Positions 16,341 to 24,460 are shown, counted from the first letter of the stretch. The stretch: DNA of 53,279 nucleotides from Thermococcus sp. (GCF_026991495.1 NZ_JALXBJ010000050.1:1-53279); one strand, 5' to 3'. The notes: generated from the letters alone by a model not told the origin. Made by a program: numbers and translations.

Positions 16341-16368
16341 TTGACTCACCTTTGCCCTCAACAGTCTT

Positions 16369-17427
16369 TTAAAGCTCCTCCCTCCGGATGAGCCCCAACT
16401 CCTCTCCCCCCTCGGTGACCCTGATCCTGCCGAAGCGAAGCTCCTCCGCCTTAGAGAGCTCATCTTCTGATAGGGGGGTCAGGATCTCAAGCTTCCCCTC
16501 GCTTAGGCGGGGCCACTTTATTATGCCGAGCCCGAGACAGAGGCCGTTCCCATCAATAAAGCCAACGAGAAGGTTGCTCAGTGTTTCAAAATCGACCGCC
16601 CTGAGAACCGACCGACTGCAGGGCTTTCTATCTTCCCCTGCCTTCACCACAGTGTAGACCCCATCGGACTCCCACCCCGCGAGGACGACCCAGTCGCAGA
16701 GCCTTGAGAGCAGTTCCGCTTCCTCCTTCGTAATGGCCCTCCCAGAGAAGAGGCTGGTTCCGCTGATCCTCATCTCGTGAACGTCCACCTCCACGTACCT
16801 CGAAGGGGAGAAGTACTCCCTCCACTTGGCCTTTCTGATCTCCCTCCTCTCTCCAGGGCTATGTCTCTTAGCCCTTGGGCTCCTCTCAAGGACTACGACG
16901 TCACTGAAGCGGGCCGCGAGGGCCGCGAGACCGTTGTCATCCCCAACTATTGCAACGACGTCTGGCTTGATGAGCTCCATCTTGAGCCGCTTGAGCTCCG
17001 CCCCGGCGCCCCTTACGTAGCCCGTGGTGTCTATCAGGATGTAATCAGCAACCTTAGAGCCGATCTCCCAGAGCCTTCCGACCCCAACAACCATCTCGGC
17101 CAGGTGCTGTGAAGGGGTTGTGGTTCCTATGAAGTAGTGGGCTAAGGGTTTGGGTTCAACTGAGCCACTGGACCCATCCACAAGTGCCAGGCTTACCGTT
17201 GCTGGAGGGAGCAGGCTCTTCTGGCCTATGTCGCTGTCAACAACGGCTACGGAACGGCCGAGCTCCCAGAGGGATCTCGCCACGAACTTCACTGCCGTGG
17301 TCTTTCCGCTGTCCACGTTCCCCACAAACATCACCGTCCCACCATGCAGGGCTGCCAAGCGCTCTACGAGCTCGATCCTATCGCGGGGGACGTCCTCGGT
17401 GTAGTCAGCTTTGTTAACCGCCTGCAC
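16369..17427 (-). CDS. Clp1/Grc3-like polynucleotide 5'-hydroxyl kinase
   Basis: 352 residues from a GTG preceded by GGTGAGGG. The P-loop is GNVDSGKTTAVKF (about residues 36-48), followed by AVVDSDIGQKSLLPPATVSL with the DxDxGQ motif of the Clp1/Grc3 family, then a GTTTPS lid-like segment and DTTGYVRGAGAELKRL (Walker B region). The C-terminal 130 residues form a beta-rich domain. Archaeal members phosphorylate 5'-OH ends of RNA and DNA. It faces the Lrp-type gene divergently, with TATA boxes for both between 17458 and 17523. Confidence 0.87.
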   Translation of the reverse strand: MQAVNKADYTEDVPRDRIELVERLAALHGGTVMFVGNVDSGKTTAVKFVARSLWELGRSVAVVDSDIGQKSLLPPATVSLALVDGSSGSVEPKPLAHYFIGTTTPSQHLAEMVVGVGRLWEIGSKVADYILIDTTGYVRGAGAELKRLKMELIKPDVVAIVGDDNGLAALAARFSDVVVLERSPRAKRHSPGERREIRKAKWREYFSPSRYVEVDVHEMRISGTSLFSGRAITKEEAELLSRLCDWVVLAGWESDGVYTVVKAGEDRKPCSRSVLRAVDFETLSNLLVGFIDGNGLCLGLGIIKWPRLSEGKLEILTPLSEDELSKAEELRFGRIRVTEGGEELGLIRREEL

Positions 17428-17457
17428 CCCCTCACCCCAGATATGAAAACCGGACAG

Positions 17458-17523
17458 CCTTATAAACCTCTCCGTTCCAGCCCTTCATCCGCTTTACAAA
17501 ACCCAAGGCAAAGGTTTAAAATA
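17458..17523. promoter_or_regulatory. Divergent promoters: kinase and Lrp-type regulator
   Basis: GGTTTATAAGG on the minus strand (17458-17468) lies about 31 nt before the kinase start, and AAGGTTTAAAATA on the plus strand (17511-17523) about 32 nt before the regulator start. Both match Thermococcales TATA boxes. No clear palindromic operator was seen between them. Confidence 0.55.
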
Positions 17524-17554
17524 GCAAGATAGTAACAGGGATGGGGGTGGGCCA

Positions 17555-18013
17555 ATGCAGAACCAGTTAACCCCAAAGCAGATGAGACTGCTGAGGAAGC
17601 TTTACGATGAGGGGAAAACGATAGAGGTTCACACCGTTGAGAAGACGCAGGACGAGCTGGCGGAGGAGCTCGGCATAACAAGGCAGGCCCTGAGCAACCA
17701 TCTCAAGGTACTCAAGGAGCTCGGCTACATAAGGACGGGAAGGGGTTTCATAGACCTAACGGAGAAGGGCCTTGAGCTGCTCGGCGAAAGGAGGGGAGAC
17801 GTCTTCGTGTTCGTGCGCATAGAGCCGACGAAGAGGAAGGGGATCTATGAGAGGATAAAGGGCCTAAGGATAAAGAGGGTCTACCGCGTCACCGGCGACG
17901 TTGATCTCATCATAGAGGCCGACAAGAGCCAGCTCGACGAAATACTTGAGGAGATAGCCTCCATGGATGGGGTAAAGGAAACCAACACCCACGTTGTCCT
18001 CGAAGCGTTCTGA
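17555..18013 (+). CDS. Lrp/AsnC-like transcriptional regulator
   Basis: 152 residues. The N-terminal winged helix contains TQDELAEELGITRQALSNHLKVLKELGYI (recognition helix about residues 45-62). The C-terminal half, VFVFVRIEPTKRKGIYERIK ... VYRVTGDVDLIIEADKSQLD, has the RAM-type ferredoxin-like fold used for ligand binding and oligomerisation. It probably acts as a local or feast/famine-type DNA-binding regulator. It has its own promoter, divergent from the kinase. Confidence 0.85.
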   Translation: MQNQLTPKQMRLLRKLYDEGKTIEVHTVEKTQDELAEELGITRQALSNHLKVLKELGYIRTGRGFIDLTEKGLELLGERRGDVFVFVRIEPTKRKGIYERIKGLRIKRVYRVTGDVDLIIEADKSQLDEILEEIASMDGVKETNTHVVLEAF

Positions 18014-18106
18014 TCTTTTAACTTTTGAAAGGCATGTGAAGTCGCCAAGAAACAACCTGCGGAAAGGTTAAGTACATCCTCTCCACCTATATTACAGGTG
18101 GTGTCT

Positions 18107-18760
18107 TTGGCATCGGGTGGGGATCGGGCGAATCAGCTCGTCAACAAGTTCGCGGTTTCCCTAACGAGGGGGAAGATACTCGGGTACGTTACGGACATAA
18201 ACGTCGAGGTCGAGGGGCCGAAGTTCTTCTTCATCCTCAAGATGAAAGTCGTCGAGAACCTCGGAAAGGGGCAGGGCATATTCTCCAACGAGACAAAGCT
18301 CAGGATCGAGCCCAGGGATATCGTGAACGTCGGGCCCGACGTGATAGTCCTCGGCGACGGGCAGGTTCCGCCCCTCAGGGAGATCGAAAGGCTCGTTCAG
18401 GTCAGCGAGGAGTACGAGAGCCTCCAGTCACAGCTCAGGGAAAAGGAAAGCCTGATAAAGGAGCTGAAGGAGGAGAACTCGCAGCTGAGGCTCCAGCTCG
18501 ACGACGCCAACAGGGAGCTGAGGCGCTGTGAGGTCATGAAGGAGGACTTCGAACACCTGAAGGAGCAGATCGTCAGGCAGGAGGGGCAGCTTGAGATGGC
18601 GAGGGAGTACATAAAACTCTTGGAGGGCATGAGGCACGATATAGACAGCATGAAAGAACTCCTCGACAAACTCGTCTCGGAGGCCCTCGAGAGTACAGTC
18701 AGGGGTGTAATAGACGAGGAATTAAATGCAAGGGGCCTTAAAAAGACGGGCTTCCTCTAA
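18107..18760 (+). CDS. PRC-barrel-like protein with long coiled coil
   Basis: About 217 residues. The start is uncertain: TTG at 18107 has GGTGGTG just upstream, while GTGs at 18098 and 18101 are also in frame. Residues 15-90 are strand-rich (GKILGYVTDINVEVEGPKFF) and resemble a PRC-barrel or small adaptor domain. Residues 90-185 form an uninterrupted heptad-type coiled coil (LREKESLIKELKEENSQLRL). The C-terminus is helical. It may be a structural or chromosome-associated adaptor. No enzymatic motif is seen. A single-gene transcript is likely. Confidence 0.68.
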   Translation: MASGGDRANQLVNKFAVSLTRGKILGYVTDINVEVEGPKFFFILKMKVVENLGKGQGIFSNETKLRIEPRDIVNVGPDVIVLGDGQVPPLREIERLVQVSEEYESLQSQLREKESLIKELKEENSQLRLQLDDANRELRRCEVMKEDFEHLKEQIVRQEGQLEMAREYIKLLEGMRHDIDSMKELLDKLVSEALESTVRGVIDEELNARGLKKTGFL

Positions 18761-18799
18761 TGGGGGCCCTCTTTTCAAGCGGTTGGATGAGAGTGGGGG

Positions 18800-19189
18800 T
18801 TATCGTCCGAAGAGCTCGAGGCACACCCTGCACTCATCGGGATTAAGCTCCGGGTCGATCAGGGCATGGAACCGACAGAAGTAGCCCCTACCAAGCCCGT
18901 AGAGTGTTATCTCAACGAGCCGGGCGTGTATCCAGTATTCATCTGGCCTCCTCTCGATTATCTCGGACGCGAGGGAGCGCAGTCTCTCCTCAAGGTCGGG
19001 GAATGAAGAGAGCTCAACCAGGGCTCCCCTCTCCTTTCGCAGGTACCGCGAGACCGCCGGCTGGGTTATGTGGAGGAGTTCTGCCACCTCCGCCTGCCTG
19101 AGGCCCTTCTCCCTAAGGATTTTAACGAGCCTCCCCCTCAGGGCGGGATAAACGTAGCGTGAGGCGACTTCAAAGGCGCTGGTTCTCAT
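18800..19189 (-). CDS. XRE-type (COG2522-like) transcriptional regulator
   Basis: 129 residues. A Cro/C1 helix-turn-helix is clear at about residues 24-50 (LRQAEVAELLHITQPAVSRYL). The C-terminal half holds two short Cys clusters, YFCRFH and ECRVC, which could bind Zn or an Fe-S cluster. This layout matches a group of small archaeal predicted regulators. It is 27 nt downstream of the TusA/DUF1858 gene on the same strand and has the same 17-bp upstream box, so it may regulate that locus. Confidence 0.78.
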   Translation of the reverse strand: MRTSAFEVASRYVYPALRGRLVKILREKGLRQAEVAELLHITQPAVSRYLRKERGALVELSSFPDLEERLRSLASEIIERRPDEYWIHARLVEITLYGLGRGYFCRFHALIDPELNPDECRVCLELFGR

Positions 19190-19198
19190 GGTTTTTCA

Positions 19199-19215
19199 TA
19201 TGACGGGCGGAATAT
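19199..19215. promoter_or_regulatory. Copy 1 of a 17-bp repeated promoter box
   Basis: Reads TATGACGGGCGGAATAT on the plus strand, 10-26 nt before the XRE regulator ATG. A near-identical copy (15 of 17 bases) lies at 19711-19727 at the promoter of the next minus-strand gene. Candidate operator. Confidence 0.5.
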
Positions 19216-19692
19216 TTAAGGCTTTTCAAGGGCCTTAAGTTCTGCCATCATCTCCCTAAACTTTTCATTGCTCATTCCGATGAGCCTCTTCGCGCCCTTC
19301 AGGGTTATCGTCTTCGCGAGGGTTTTCCTCATCATCGGGTTCTCAAGCGGGGAGAAGCCGTACTTCACAAGGATTCTGAGGGACTCCGGATATGCCTTCA
19401 GCAGTTTGGCCACATTGGTGTCTTCCGTTATCTCCTCAAGCCTCTCGTCGCACTCCTTGACCTCCATGCTGAGCTCCTTCGAGCTTTCGGTTTTAGTCAC
19501 TCTCAGCACGAAGAAACCGGCCGCTTCTTTGATCTCGACATCATAGCCCGCTCCCCCAAGCTTGGGCAGTATATCCACGAAGGGTTTGTCGCCGATTACT
19601 TCGAGTGTTTCTCCAGTTCCGAGCTTCTCCAGGGCCTCGATTATCATCAAGGCCGGTTGCGGAGCTTTAAGACCGCGCACGTCCAACAGCAT
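19216..19692 (-). CDS. TusA/SirA-like domain fused to DUF1858-like domain
   Basis: 158 residues from the ATG at 19692, which has GGTGG 7 nt upstream; the longer frame starts inside the promoter. Residues 1-75 match the TusA/SirA fold (LDVRGLKAPQPALMIIEALE ... LEVIGDKPFVDILPKL), but the usual CPxP is APQP, so the sulfur-carrying Cys is missing. Residues 100-158 match the helical DUF1858 domain (NVAKLLKAYPESLRILVKYG). It is divergent from the DUF438/hemerythrin gene and shares its control region. Similar pairs are thought to sense redox or NO-type signals; that is inference. Confidence 0.78.
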   Translation of the reverse strand: MLLDVRGLKAPQPALMIIEALEKLGTGETLEVIGDKPFVDILPKLGGAGYDVEIKEAAGFFVLRVTKTESSKELSMEVKECDERLEEITEDTNVAKLLKAYPESLRILVKYGFSPLENPMMRKTLAKTITLKGAKRLIGMSNEKFREMMAELKALEKP

Positions 19693-19710
19693 CTTTTCCA
19701 CCGTCCTATT

Positions 19711-19727
19711 TATGACGCACGGAATAT
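19711..19727. promoter_or_regulatory. Copy 2 of the 17-bp repeated promoter box
   Basis: Reads TATGACGCACGGAATAT, overlapping the minus-strand TATA region of the TusA-like gene. It differs from the 19199 copy at only two central bases. Confidence 0.5.
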
Positions 19728-19735
19728 AAACTTTA

Positions 19736-19753
19736 TTGGACAAATTTGTCCAA
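19736..19753. promoter_or_regulatory. Perfect 18-bp palindrome between divergent promoters
   Basis: TTGGACAAATTTGTCCAA is an exact palindrome centred between the TATA box of the TusA-like gene and that of the DUF438 gene, covering both BRE positions. It is a strong candidate binding site for a dimeric regulator acting on both genes. Confidence 0.7.
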
Positions 19754-19757
19754 AAAT

Positions 19758-19787
19758 GCTTATAAGCGCTGCATGACACTCGTCATG
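19758..19787 (+). promoter_or_regulatory. TATA box plus inverted repeat of the DUF438 gene
   Basis: GCTTATAAGC (19758-19767) is the TATA box. CATGAC-ACTC-GTCATG (19772-19787), a perfect 6-bp inverted repeat with a 4-nt spacer, lies between it and the transcript start, a classic repressor position. The CGTCAT core also occurs in the two 17-bp boxes nearby. Confidence 0.6.
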
Positions 19788-19797
19788 AGGTGCAAAA

Positions 19798-21138
19798 ATG
19801 ACCGAACTGCTCAACACTCGCGAGTACAAAAAGGAGCAGCTCAAGAGGCTTCTACTTAAGATTCACAGGGGAGAAAACGTTGAAACACTCAAAGATGAGT
19901 TTAGACAGGTTTTAAGCGGTATATCGCCCCTTGAGATTCCCCTCATGGAACAGGAGCTCGTGAAGGAAGGGATCTCGGCGAAAGACATAGCAAAGATGTG
20001 CGATTTACACGTCGAGCTCTTCCGCGAGGCGGTCAAAGGTACTGACGAGCTTGAGGAGAAGGATTTGCCGGACGGCCACCCGCTCAAGACCCTCTATCAG
20101 GAGAACAAGGAGATAATGAAAGATGCGGAGATGCTCAACCTCTACGCGAGGACTTTAGCGACTACAAAGGGCGGGCGCATGAGGGAGGAAATCCTCGGCG
20201 TCCTTGAGGATATAGTGAAGGATTTGAGAAAGGTCGGTTTCACCCACTACAACCGCGAGGAGATGCTCACATTCCCCTACATCGAGCGGAGAGGTTTAAC
20301 TGCCATAGCGACCGTCCTCTGGACTAAGCACGACGAGATAAGGTTCATGGTGAGGCACCTCGCCGGCCTTTTGAGGAAGAGGGACGAGATGCCCTGGGAG
20401 GAGTTCGTTGAGCGCTTTAAGAACAAGGCAAGCGAAGCTTCCTTCGCTCTCAGCGACATGGTCTTCCGCGAGAACAACATCTACTATCCGACGCTTAGAG
20501 CTTTACTCAGCGAGGGCGAGTGGATGGCAATTAGAATGCAGGAGGAAGAGATAGGCTTCTACAAGGTTGACCCGCCGGCCTGGGATCCGGATGATGGCGT
20601 CAGGCCGCTTCACCCGTGGGAAATTAACCCGGAACTGAGCGTTGAGGAGCTTTTGAACCTTCCAAAGGAGGTCCAGGAGGCCCTTAAAGGCCAGCCGCTG
20701 GAGTTTGATAAAAGCGAACTCAAGCGGGATGGCGACATAGACCTTGGAACGGGCTACGTGGGCGTTGAGGAGCTGAAGGCCATCTTCGAGGCCCTTCCGG
20801 TTGATGTGACCTTCATAGACAGGGACGACAGGGTTAGGTTCTTCTCTCCTGGCGAGAGGATATTCGACAGAACCTTTTCCGTCCTCGGAAGGCCCGTCCA
20901 GCTCTGCCACCCGCCGAAGAGCGTCCACATCGTGAACAAGATCCTCAAGGCCTTCAAGGAGGGCAGGAAGAAGGAGGCCACCTTTTGGCTCAGGCTTGGA
21001 GAGAAGTACGTCTACATCAGATACTTGCCCCTCTTCGACGGGAACGGGGATTATCTCGGGACGCTTGAGATGACGATGGACATCAAACCGTATAAAAGGA
21101 TAGAGGGAGAAAAGAGGCTGCTCGACTGGAGGGATTGA
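19798..21138 (+). CDS. DUF438-hemerythrin-PAS sensor protein
   Basis: 446 residues. An N-terminal DUF438 helical domain (about residues 1-85) is followed by a hemerythrin-like HHE domain with candidate iron ligands H94, H150, E154, H178, H187 and E225 (HPLKTLYQEN, HYNREEMLTFPYIE, KHDEIRFMVRHLAG). A C-terminal PAS domain (about residues 315-435) contains GRPVQLCHPPKSVHIV, a conserved element of the PAS group found with these domains and possibly a heme site. The protein is cytosolic and probably senses O2, NO or redox state. GAGGTG precedes the ATG, and the next gene starts two bases after its stop. Confidence 0.88.
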   Translation: MTELLNTREYKKEQLKRLLLKIHRGENVETLKDEFRQVLSGISPLEIPLMEQELVKEGISAKDIAKMCDLHVELFREAVKGTDELEEKDLPDGHPLKTLYQENKEIMKDAEMLNLYARTLATTKGGRMREEILGVLEDIVKDLRKVGFTHYNREEMLTFPYIERRGLTAIATVLWTKHDEIRFMVRHLAGLLRKRDEMPWEEFVERFKNKASEASFALSDMVFRENNIYYPTLRALLSEGEWMAIRMQEEEIGFYKVDPPAWDPDDGVRPLHPWEINPELSVEELLNLPKEVQEALKGQPLEFDKSELKRDGDIDLGTGYVGVEELKAIFEALPVDVTFIDRDDRVRFFSPGERIFDRTFSVLGRPVQLCHPPKSVHIVNKILKAFKEGRKKEATFWLRLGEKYVYIRYLPLFDGNGDYLGTLEMTMDIKPYKRIEGEKRLLDWRD

Positions 21139-21139
21139 T

Positions 21140-22216
21140 ATGAGGGGAAGCGAAAGGACATTCAGGGGGAGGCTTGAGCGCTTCCAGGAGCTCCTTCAGG
21201 AGAACGACATAGACGGGGCCGTCATAAGGACGCTTTCGAGCTTCATCTACTTCACGGGCACGAAGTGGCTCCGCCCGAGCCTTTTGATCCCGGCAGAGGG
21301 AGAGCCCGTAGTCTACGTCGTCAAGGGCGAGGCGGAGCTCTTCAGGGAGAGGAGTTGGATAGAGAACGTCGTTGAGTTCCAGCGCGTTGAGGACCTCATG
21401 GCTGGAGTAGTGACCTGGATACACACGAACGGCTTCCAGAGGGTCGGCCTTGAGTTCAGTGTGGAGAGGGACTCCTACCTGCTCTTCTACAAGCTGTTCC
21501 AGAGGCTCAACCCGACGGTCGAGGTCGTTGATATACTCGACCTGACGATGAGGCTGAGGATGATAAAGGACGACTGGGAACTCAACAACATCAGAAAAGC
21601 TGGAAAGATAGCACAGAGGGGCATGGCCGTCGCGGAAGAGGCCATAAAACCTGGGAAGAGCGAGCTTGAGATTGCCGCCGAAGTCCTGAGGGAGCTCATG
21701 CTCAGTGGGAGCGAGGACCCAAAGGTCTACGTCTCAACTACTCCACGGGCACACGCAGAGCCCTTCAGAGACCTGAGGGTGAAGGAGAACGGCGTCGTTA
21801 CGGTGGTCATAGGAACTGACTGGAACCACTACTACGCCAACACCGCGAGGACTTTCGTGGTCGGAGAACCCGGAGAGAGGGTTAGGGATGCCGTAGCAGT
21901 TAAGGAAGAGGCCCTCACGCTCGCCCTTGAGGAAACAAGGGTCGGAGTCACGCTCAACGCCGTTGAGAGGAAGCTTGCGGGCTTTTTCAAGGGGAGGGGC
22001 TTTGGTGATGCCTACATCGCCGGCTACACACACGGCGTTGGCCTCTTGATAGAAGAACTCCCGATGCCCACCATTGTCGTCCCGACGAGGGCGGCGAAGG
22101 TTGAGGAGAACATGGTGCTCAGCATTATCCACGCACCGCTGATGATCCCCGAGGGCGCGATAAAGCACGAGGATACGTACATTGTGAAAAAAGACGGGCT
22201 GAAGAGGGCTACATGA
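21140..22216 (+). CDS. M24 (pita-bread) family protein lacking most metal ligands
   Basis: 358 residues: a creatinase-like N-terminal domain (about residues 1-135) and a pita-bread fold (about residues 140-355). Active M24 aminopeptidases/prolidases use two Asp, one His and two Glu for two metals. Aligning to the TRT and THG landmarks, here they are V223 (for Asp), N234 (for Asp), H298 (kept), H331 (for Glu) and E344 (kept). Three of five ligands are gone, so a dinuclear peptidase is unlikely. It could be a creatinase-type hydrolase or a binding protein. It is translationally coupled to the DUF438 sensor gene. Confidence 0.83.
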   Translation: MRGSERTFRGRLERFQELLQENDIDGAVIRTLSSFIYFTGTKWLRPSLLIPAEGEPVVYVVKGEAELFRERSWIENVVEFQRVEDLMAGVVTWIHTNGFQRVGLEFSVERDSYLLFYKLFQRLNPTVEVVDILDLTMRLRMIKDDWELNNIRKAGKIAQRGMAVAEEAIKPGKSELEIAAEVLRELMLSGSEDPKVYVSTTPRAHAEPFRDLRVKENGVVTVVIGTDWNHYYANTARTFVVGEPGERVRDAVAVKEEALTLALEETRVGVTLNAVERKLAGFFKGRGFGDAYIAGYTHGVGLLIEELPMPTIVVPTRAAKVEENMVLSIIHAPLMIPEGAIKHEDTYIVKKDGLKRAT

Positions 22217-22248
22217 GTCTCCCATTCCTCTCCCTCCACCGCAAGCCC

Positions 22249-22262
22249 AAAATTTTTAAAGG
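22249..22262 (+). promoter_or_regulatory. TATA box of tRNA-Leu
   Basis: AAAATTTTTAAAGG ends about 23 nt before the mature tRNA start at 22285, the standard archaeal spacing. Confidence 0.65.
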
Positions 22263-22284
22263 TCGCGGGGTAATCCGGGAGCGC

Positions 22285-22372
22285 GCGGGGGTTGCCGAGT
22301 CTGGTCAAAGGCGCGGGATTTAGGGTCCCGTCCCGCAGGGGTTCGCGGGTTCGAATCCCGTCCCCCGCACCA
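22285..22372 (+). tRNA. tRNA-Leu (anticodon UAG)
   Basis: 88 nt including an encoded CCA. The acceptor stem GCGGGGG pairs with CCCCCGC. The anticodon loop TTTAGGG gives UAG. A long variable arm (type II tRNA) and the T-loop TTCGAAT are present. The anticodon stem CGGGA/TCCCG is perfect. It reads CUA-type Leu codons. Confidence 0.95.
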
Positions 22373-22376
22373 GCAG

Positions 22377-23204
22377 TCAATCGATGTCCCTGAGCTTTCT
22401 GATCGTTCCGCCCTTTATTCTAACGTACCCCCTCCTCTCAAGTAAGCGGAGGAGCTCCCAGATGAACTCCCTCGACGAGTTTATAACGAGGCTGCCCTTC
22501 TCAGTGGGTATCTCAACCGGCAGGGCTCCGGTGAACAGCTTAACGAACCTCTCAGCTTCCACTCTTCCGTTCCCAAGGGCCTTCAACAGCTCCCTCGCCA
22601 CTATGGCCCTGCTTATCAGACCGAAGTACACCCTGAGCAGCGGGCCCTCTTCAAAGTACTTCCCAGCTATCGTCACTGCCTCGTTTATCCTCCCCATGTC
22701 CAGCTCCCCGATGTCGAACTCGTACTCCATCGTTAGATCCGTGAAAACGAACTGCTTGGCCGCTTTCTCAACGGCCTCGGGGTTTTCAACGAGGTCGTAG
22801 GGGAACTTGAACTGGAACTTCACCCCCTCCACATCCGCACCATCCTTAAGCCGAACTGTGCCATCGGAGTACTCAATAACACTGGCCCTCATGAGCTGGT
22901 CGAGGACTTCGCCGACCCAGGGCCCCTCCGAGAGCAGGGCTTCAACGTTTTCACCGCCCTTGAGGTGCTCCACAACGTGTTCCACGCTCTCCTTAAAGCT
23001 GGTGTAGCCTTCCACAAGCCTATCCCTATCCACGCCTTCCATTTTCTCTATCGCGGCTTTTATCCCATCCAGGGTTCCCTCAATAACGTAGCCTATGAAG
23101 CTCTCGCTTCCCGCGTGAGTTTTAACCTCGAAGGAGACCCCCTTCTCCCTGAACTCCGCCGACAGCCTTTCCTTGACTTTCTCGCTTTTAGTTACGAGCC
23201 TCAT
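22377..23204 (-). CDS. Conserved hypothetical protein
   Basis: 275 residues, soluble, alpha/beta. The N-terminal 60 residues look like a small ferredoxin-like domain (VSFEVKTHAGSESFIGYVIE). A mid-region strand motif VKFQFKFPYDLVE is followed by a helical section with EEGPLLRVYFGLISRAIVA. The C-terminal 50 residues end in a winged-helix-like segment (REFIWELLRLLERRGYVRIK). It is divergent from the LSm-like gene, with the tRNA-Leu 4 nt beyond its stop. Thermococcales carry such proteins; I do not recognise a function. Confidence 0.72.
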   Translation of the reverse strand: MRLVTKSEKVKERLSAEFREKGVSFEVKTHAGSESFIGYVIEGTLDGIKAAIEKMEGVDRDRLVEGYTSFKESVEHVVEHLKGGENVEALLSEGPWVGEVLDQLMRASVIEYSDGTVRLKDGADVEGVKFQFKFPYDLVENPEAVEKAAKQFVFTDLTMEYEFDIGELDMGRINEAVTIAGKYFEEGPLLRVYFGLISRAIVARELLKALGNGRVEAERFVKLFTGALPVEIPTEKGSLVINSSREFIWELLRLLERRGYVRIKGGTIRKLRDID

Positions 23205-23264
23205 AACACCACCGTCGAGAAAAGGCTAAAAAGCCTTATAGACCTTTGGTTCTTGGGTGAAAGG

Positions 23265-23480
23265 ATGGGCGAGAAGCAGTACCTCCTCGATAAAACCTTG
23301 GGGAGCTGGAAGGGGAAGAGGATAGCGGTTGGAATAGGAAGCGACGCGAGCTTTTCCGGCGTCTTAGAGGACTTCGACGAGGAAGTGATCCTCCTCAGGG
23401 ACGTCACGGACTACGCTGGCAACAAGGCGAGGGAGCTGATGGTCAAGATAGACGACCTCAACTGGATAACCCTCCTTTAG
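23265..23480 (+). CDS. Small LSm-like protein
   Basis: 71 residues from an ATG preceded by GGGTGAAAGG. The sequence WKGKRIAVGIGSDASFSGVL-EDFDEEVILLRDVTDY-ELMVKIDDLNWITLL has the Sm1/Sm2 strand pattern of short LSm/SmAP-type beta barrels: a bent five-strand fold with the DxxMN-like turn replaced by EDFDEE. Such proteins form rings that bind RNA. The classic RNA-pocket residues are not clearly conserved, so RNA binding is uncertain. It is 9 nt upstream of mobB, probably the same transcript. Confidence 0.65.
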   Translation: MGEKQYLLDKTLGSWKGKRIAVGIGSDASFSGVLEDFDEEVILLRDVTDYAGNKARELMVKIDDLNWITLL

Positions 23481-23489
23481 GGTGGTAGC

Positions 23490-24224
23490 ATGAGGGCAGT
23501 GGCTTTCGTGGGCTTTAAGAAGAGCGGGAAGACAACTACAGTCGAAGCCGTTGCAAAGGTTCTCAGGGAGAGAGGCTACCGGGTCGCGATAGCGAAGAGC
23601 ATGCATGCGAGCTTTGACAGGGAGAACAGCGACACATGGCGCTTTTCGCGGGTTGCCGACGAGGTGGTGGTGAGGGCTGAGGACACTGATGCACTCCTCT
23701 TCAGGGCCAAAGACGTTAACGCCCTCCTCTCAATGGTCTCAGCTGACTTCCTCCTTTTAGAGGGCTTCAAGTCGATCCAGCACGTTCCCAAAGTTATATG
23801 TGCGAGGAGCAGGGAAGAGGTTGGGGAGCTCAACGACGGCCTTGCCATAGCGGTCAGCGGGGTCATAGCCGGGAGTGGCATCGAAAAGGTAGACGGCCTC
23901 CCGGTTATAGACGGCACGAAGGAGCCGGAGAAGTTAGCAGACCTCGTCGAGAGACGGGCTTTTATGCTCCCCAACATAGACTGCGGTCTCTGCGGCTTCA
24001 GCTGCGCTGAGATGGCGAGGATGATAGTTAAGGGCGAGAAAGCCCTGAAGGACTGCGTTGTGCTCAGTTCAAAGCCTAAAGTCACCGTGAAGATAGACGG
24101 CCGGGTTCTCCCCATGAGGGACTGGGTTCAGGAGCTCGTTGAGAAGACGGTAAAGGGCATGCTCTCGGCCATGAAAGGTTACCGCGAGGGCAGGAAGATC
24201 GAGATTGTGATAAGGGAAGAGTGA
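23490..24224 (+). CDS. mobB: MobB-type GTPase with C-terminal Fe-S-like Cys cluster
   Basis: 244 residues. The MobB P-loop is GFKKSGKTTTVEAV (about residues 8-21), with LLLEGFKSI as the Walker B-like segment and ARSREEV near the base site. MobB assists molybdopterin-guanine dinucleotide formation for Mo/W enzymes. The C-terminal region adds CGLCGFSC plus a later Cys (about residues 169-190), a pattern that could hold a 4Fe-4S cluster, and then a short strand-rich end. Such fusions occur in archaea that depend on tungsten enzymes. Confidence 0.85.
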   Translation: MRAVAFVGFKKSGKTTTVEAVAKVLRERGYRVAIAKSMHASFDRENSDTWRFSRVADEVVVRAEDTDALLFRAKDVNALLSMVSADFLLLEGFKSIQHVPKVICARSREEVGELNDGLAIAVSGVIAGSGIEKVDGLPVIDGTKEPEKLADLVERRAFMLPNIDCGLCGFSCAEMARMIVKGEKALKDCVVLSSKPKVTVKIDGRVLPMRDWVQELVEKTVKGMLSAMKGYREGRKIEIVIREE

Positions 24225-24460
24225 ATGTTTACTTTTGTAAAGTATTCTGGTCGAGTAATCCGGATGTTTATGCAATATTTTCGCACTTTCTGTTCATATA
24301 CTGTATAATTTTTTGACTAACCTGGATGTTGTGGGTATCTTTTGGTTAACACCGTTGTAAAACTTTACGACCGCAAAGTATATAACCGGGCACGTGCTTA
24401 GAGATGTTCTGAAGTGTCCCTAACGTTACACCCAGGGGGACATGATTGGGGTGAATGAAC
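24225..24460 (+). promoter_or_regulatory. AT-rich control region of the TAXI-TRAP operon
   Basis: 236 nt without a gene. A TATA box AAAGTATATAAC (24375-24386) lies about 75 nt before the ATG, leaving an unusually long leader. Short inverted repeats ACTTT-TGT-AAAGT near 24231 and GTAAA-AC-TTTAC near 24356 share an AAAGT core and could be regulator sites. No ORF or RNA gene is evident here. Confidence 0.45.
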
